The notes below the pieces were generated by a model, which was not told where the DNA came from, ran no database searches, and saw only the letters and a list, made by a program, of their open reading frames with translations. A program made the position numbers and the translations under genes. From [Scytonema hofmanni] UTEX 2349 (lineage in GTDB: Bacteria > Cyanobacteriota > Cyanobacteriia > Cyanobacteriales > Nostocaceae), in assembly GCF_000582685.1 (NCBI RefSeq), contig NZ_KK073768.1, positions 3,077,812 to 3,141,811 on the forward strand: a stretch of DNA of 64,000 bases, read 5' to 3'. Shown here one piece after another: positions 63,910 through 64,000 of the stretch (position 1 is the stretch's first letter; the number at the start of each line of letters is the position of its first letter).

Positions 63910-64000
63910 CTACTGTAAACCGTAGAGACTTAAAAAAAACAAGAAGGCAAGAGCCAATCCGCCGAAAATCAGGATATTTTTTTGGTTCGGTGTCAGCTGG
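63910..64000 (-). CDS. rubA: Membrane-anchored rubredoxin RubA, 3' end only
   Basis: The gene runs off the window. The last 29 residues start QLTPNQKNILIFGG and end FLSLYGLQ, matching the C-terminal membrane anchor of cyanobacterial RubA; the iron-binding CxxC domain lies outside. RubA is needed for early PSII assembly; order rubA-ycf48-psbEFLJ supports the call. Confidence 0.8.
   Translation of the reverse strand, partial: QLTPNQKNILIFGGLALAFLFFLSLYGLQ

Overview
The window is chromosomal DNA from a filamentous, heterocyst-forming cyanobacterium of the Nostoc/Anabaena group. Three lines of evidence support this. (1) Photosystem genes: psaF-psaJ, psaL, psaI, psbE-psbF-psbL-psbJ, ycf48 and the 3' end of a membrane-anchored rubredoxin gene. 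(2) A heterocyst-regulator pair that I read as hetZ-patU, beside a prenyl-diphosphate synthase, murI and two tandem amiC-type amidases; from memory this matches the alr0092-alr0101 neighbourhood of Anabaena PCC 7120. (3) Very frequent GCGATCGC (HIP1) palindromes and short heptamer-based repeats in most long intergenic gaps.

Layout. 1-5.9 kb: ACT-like protein, alpha/beta hydrolase, tsaD, psaF-psaJ, psaL, gmk and remA. 5.9-14.6 kb: a repeat-rich gap, then a compact accessory cluster (DUF3326-like protein, PLP decarboxylase-fold enzyme, SET protein, short-chain reductase, membrane desaturase, an unknown protein and a MATE exporter) that looks like a small uncharacterised biosynthetic locus. 14.8-28.3 kb: a TgpA-type membrane protein whose transglutaminase catalytic Cys and His are replaced, patU, hetZ, sds, murI and the two amidases. 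29-44.4 kb: CPA2-type antiporter, EVE protein, a cyanobacteriochrome-containing chemoreceptor next to a PATAN response regulator, SIMPL protein, ssb, mreBCD and ribD. 44.5-48.5 kb: an exported unknown and a large PAS/GAF histidine kinase. 49.1-55.9 kb: a four-gene operon encoding a vWA membrane protein, a 1082-residue tubulin/FtsZ-like GTPase with a SHOCT-like tail, a MotA/TolQ/ZorA-like three-helix channel protein with a long coiled-coil tail, and a MotB/ZorB/OmpA-like partner. 56.1-61.0 kb: a large unknown protein, cutA, and a translationally coupled pair of methyltransferase-fold proteins. 61.5-64 kb: psaI facing psbEFLJ across a shared terminator, then ycf48 and rubA.

The four-gene operon at 49.1-55.9 kb is the best candidate for a little-described system. 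It joins an ion-driven motor-like pair to a giant tubulin-superfamily protein and a vWA membrane protein, which suggests an envelope-spanning or membrane-remodelling machine, possibly a defence system analogous to Zorya. A strong intrinsic-terminator-like hairpin lies between its second and third genes. Second in interest are the accessory cluster at 7.1-14.6 kb, the pseudo-transglutaminase, the DXCF cyanobacteriochrome chemoreceptor and the TP-methylase-like/SAM-methyltransferase pair.

I saw no tRNA, rRNA, CRISPR array or intact transposase gene. Functional calls rest on reading motifs by eye, with no database search.
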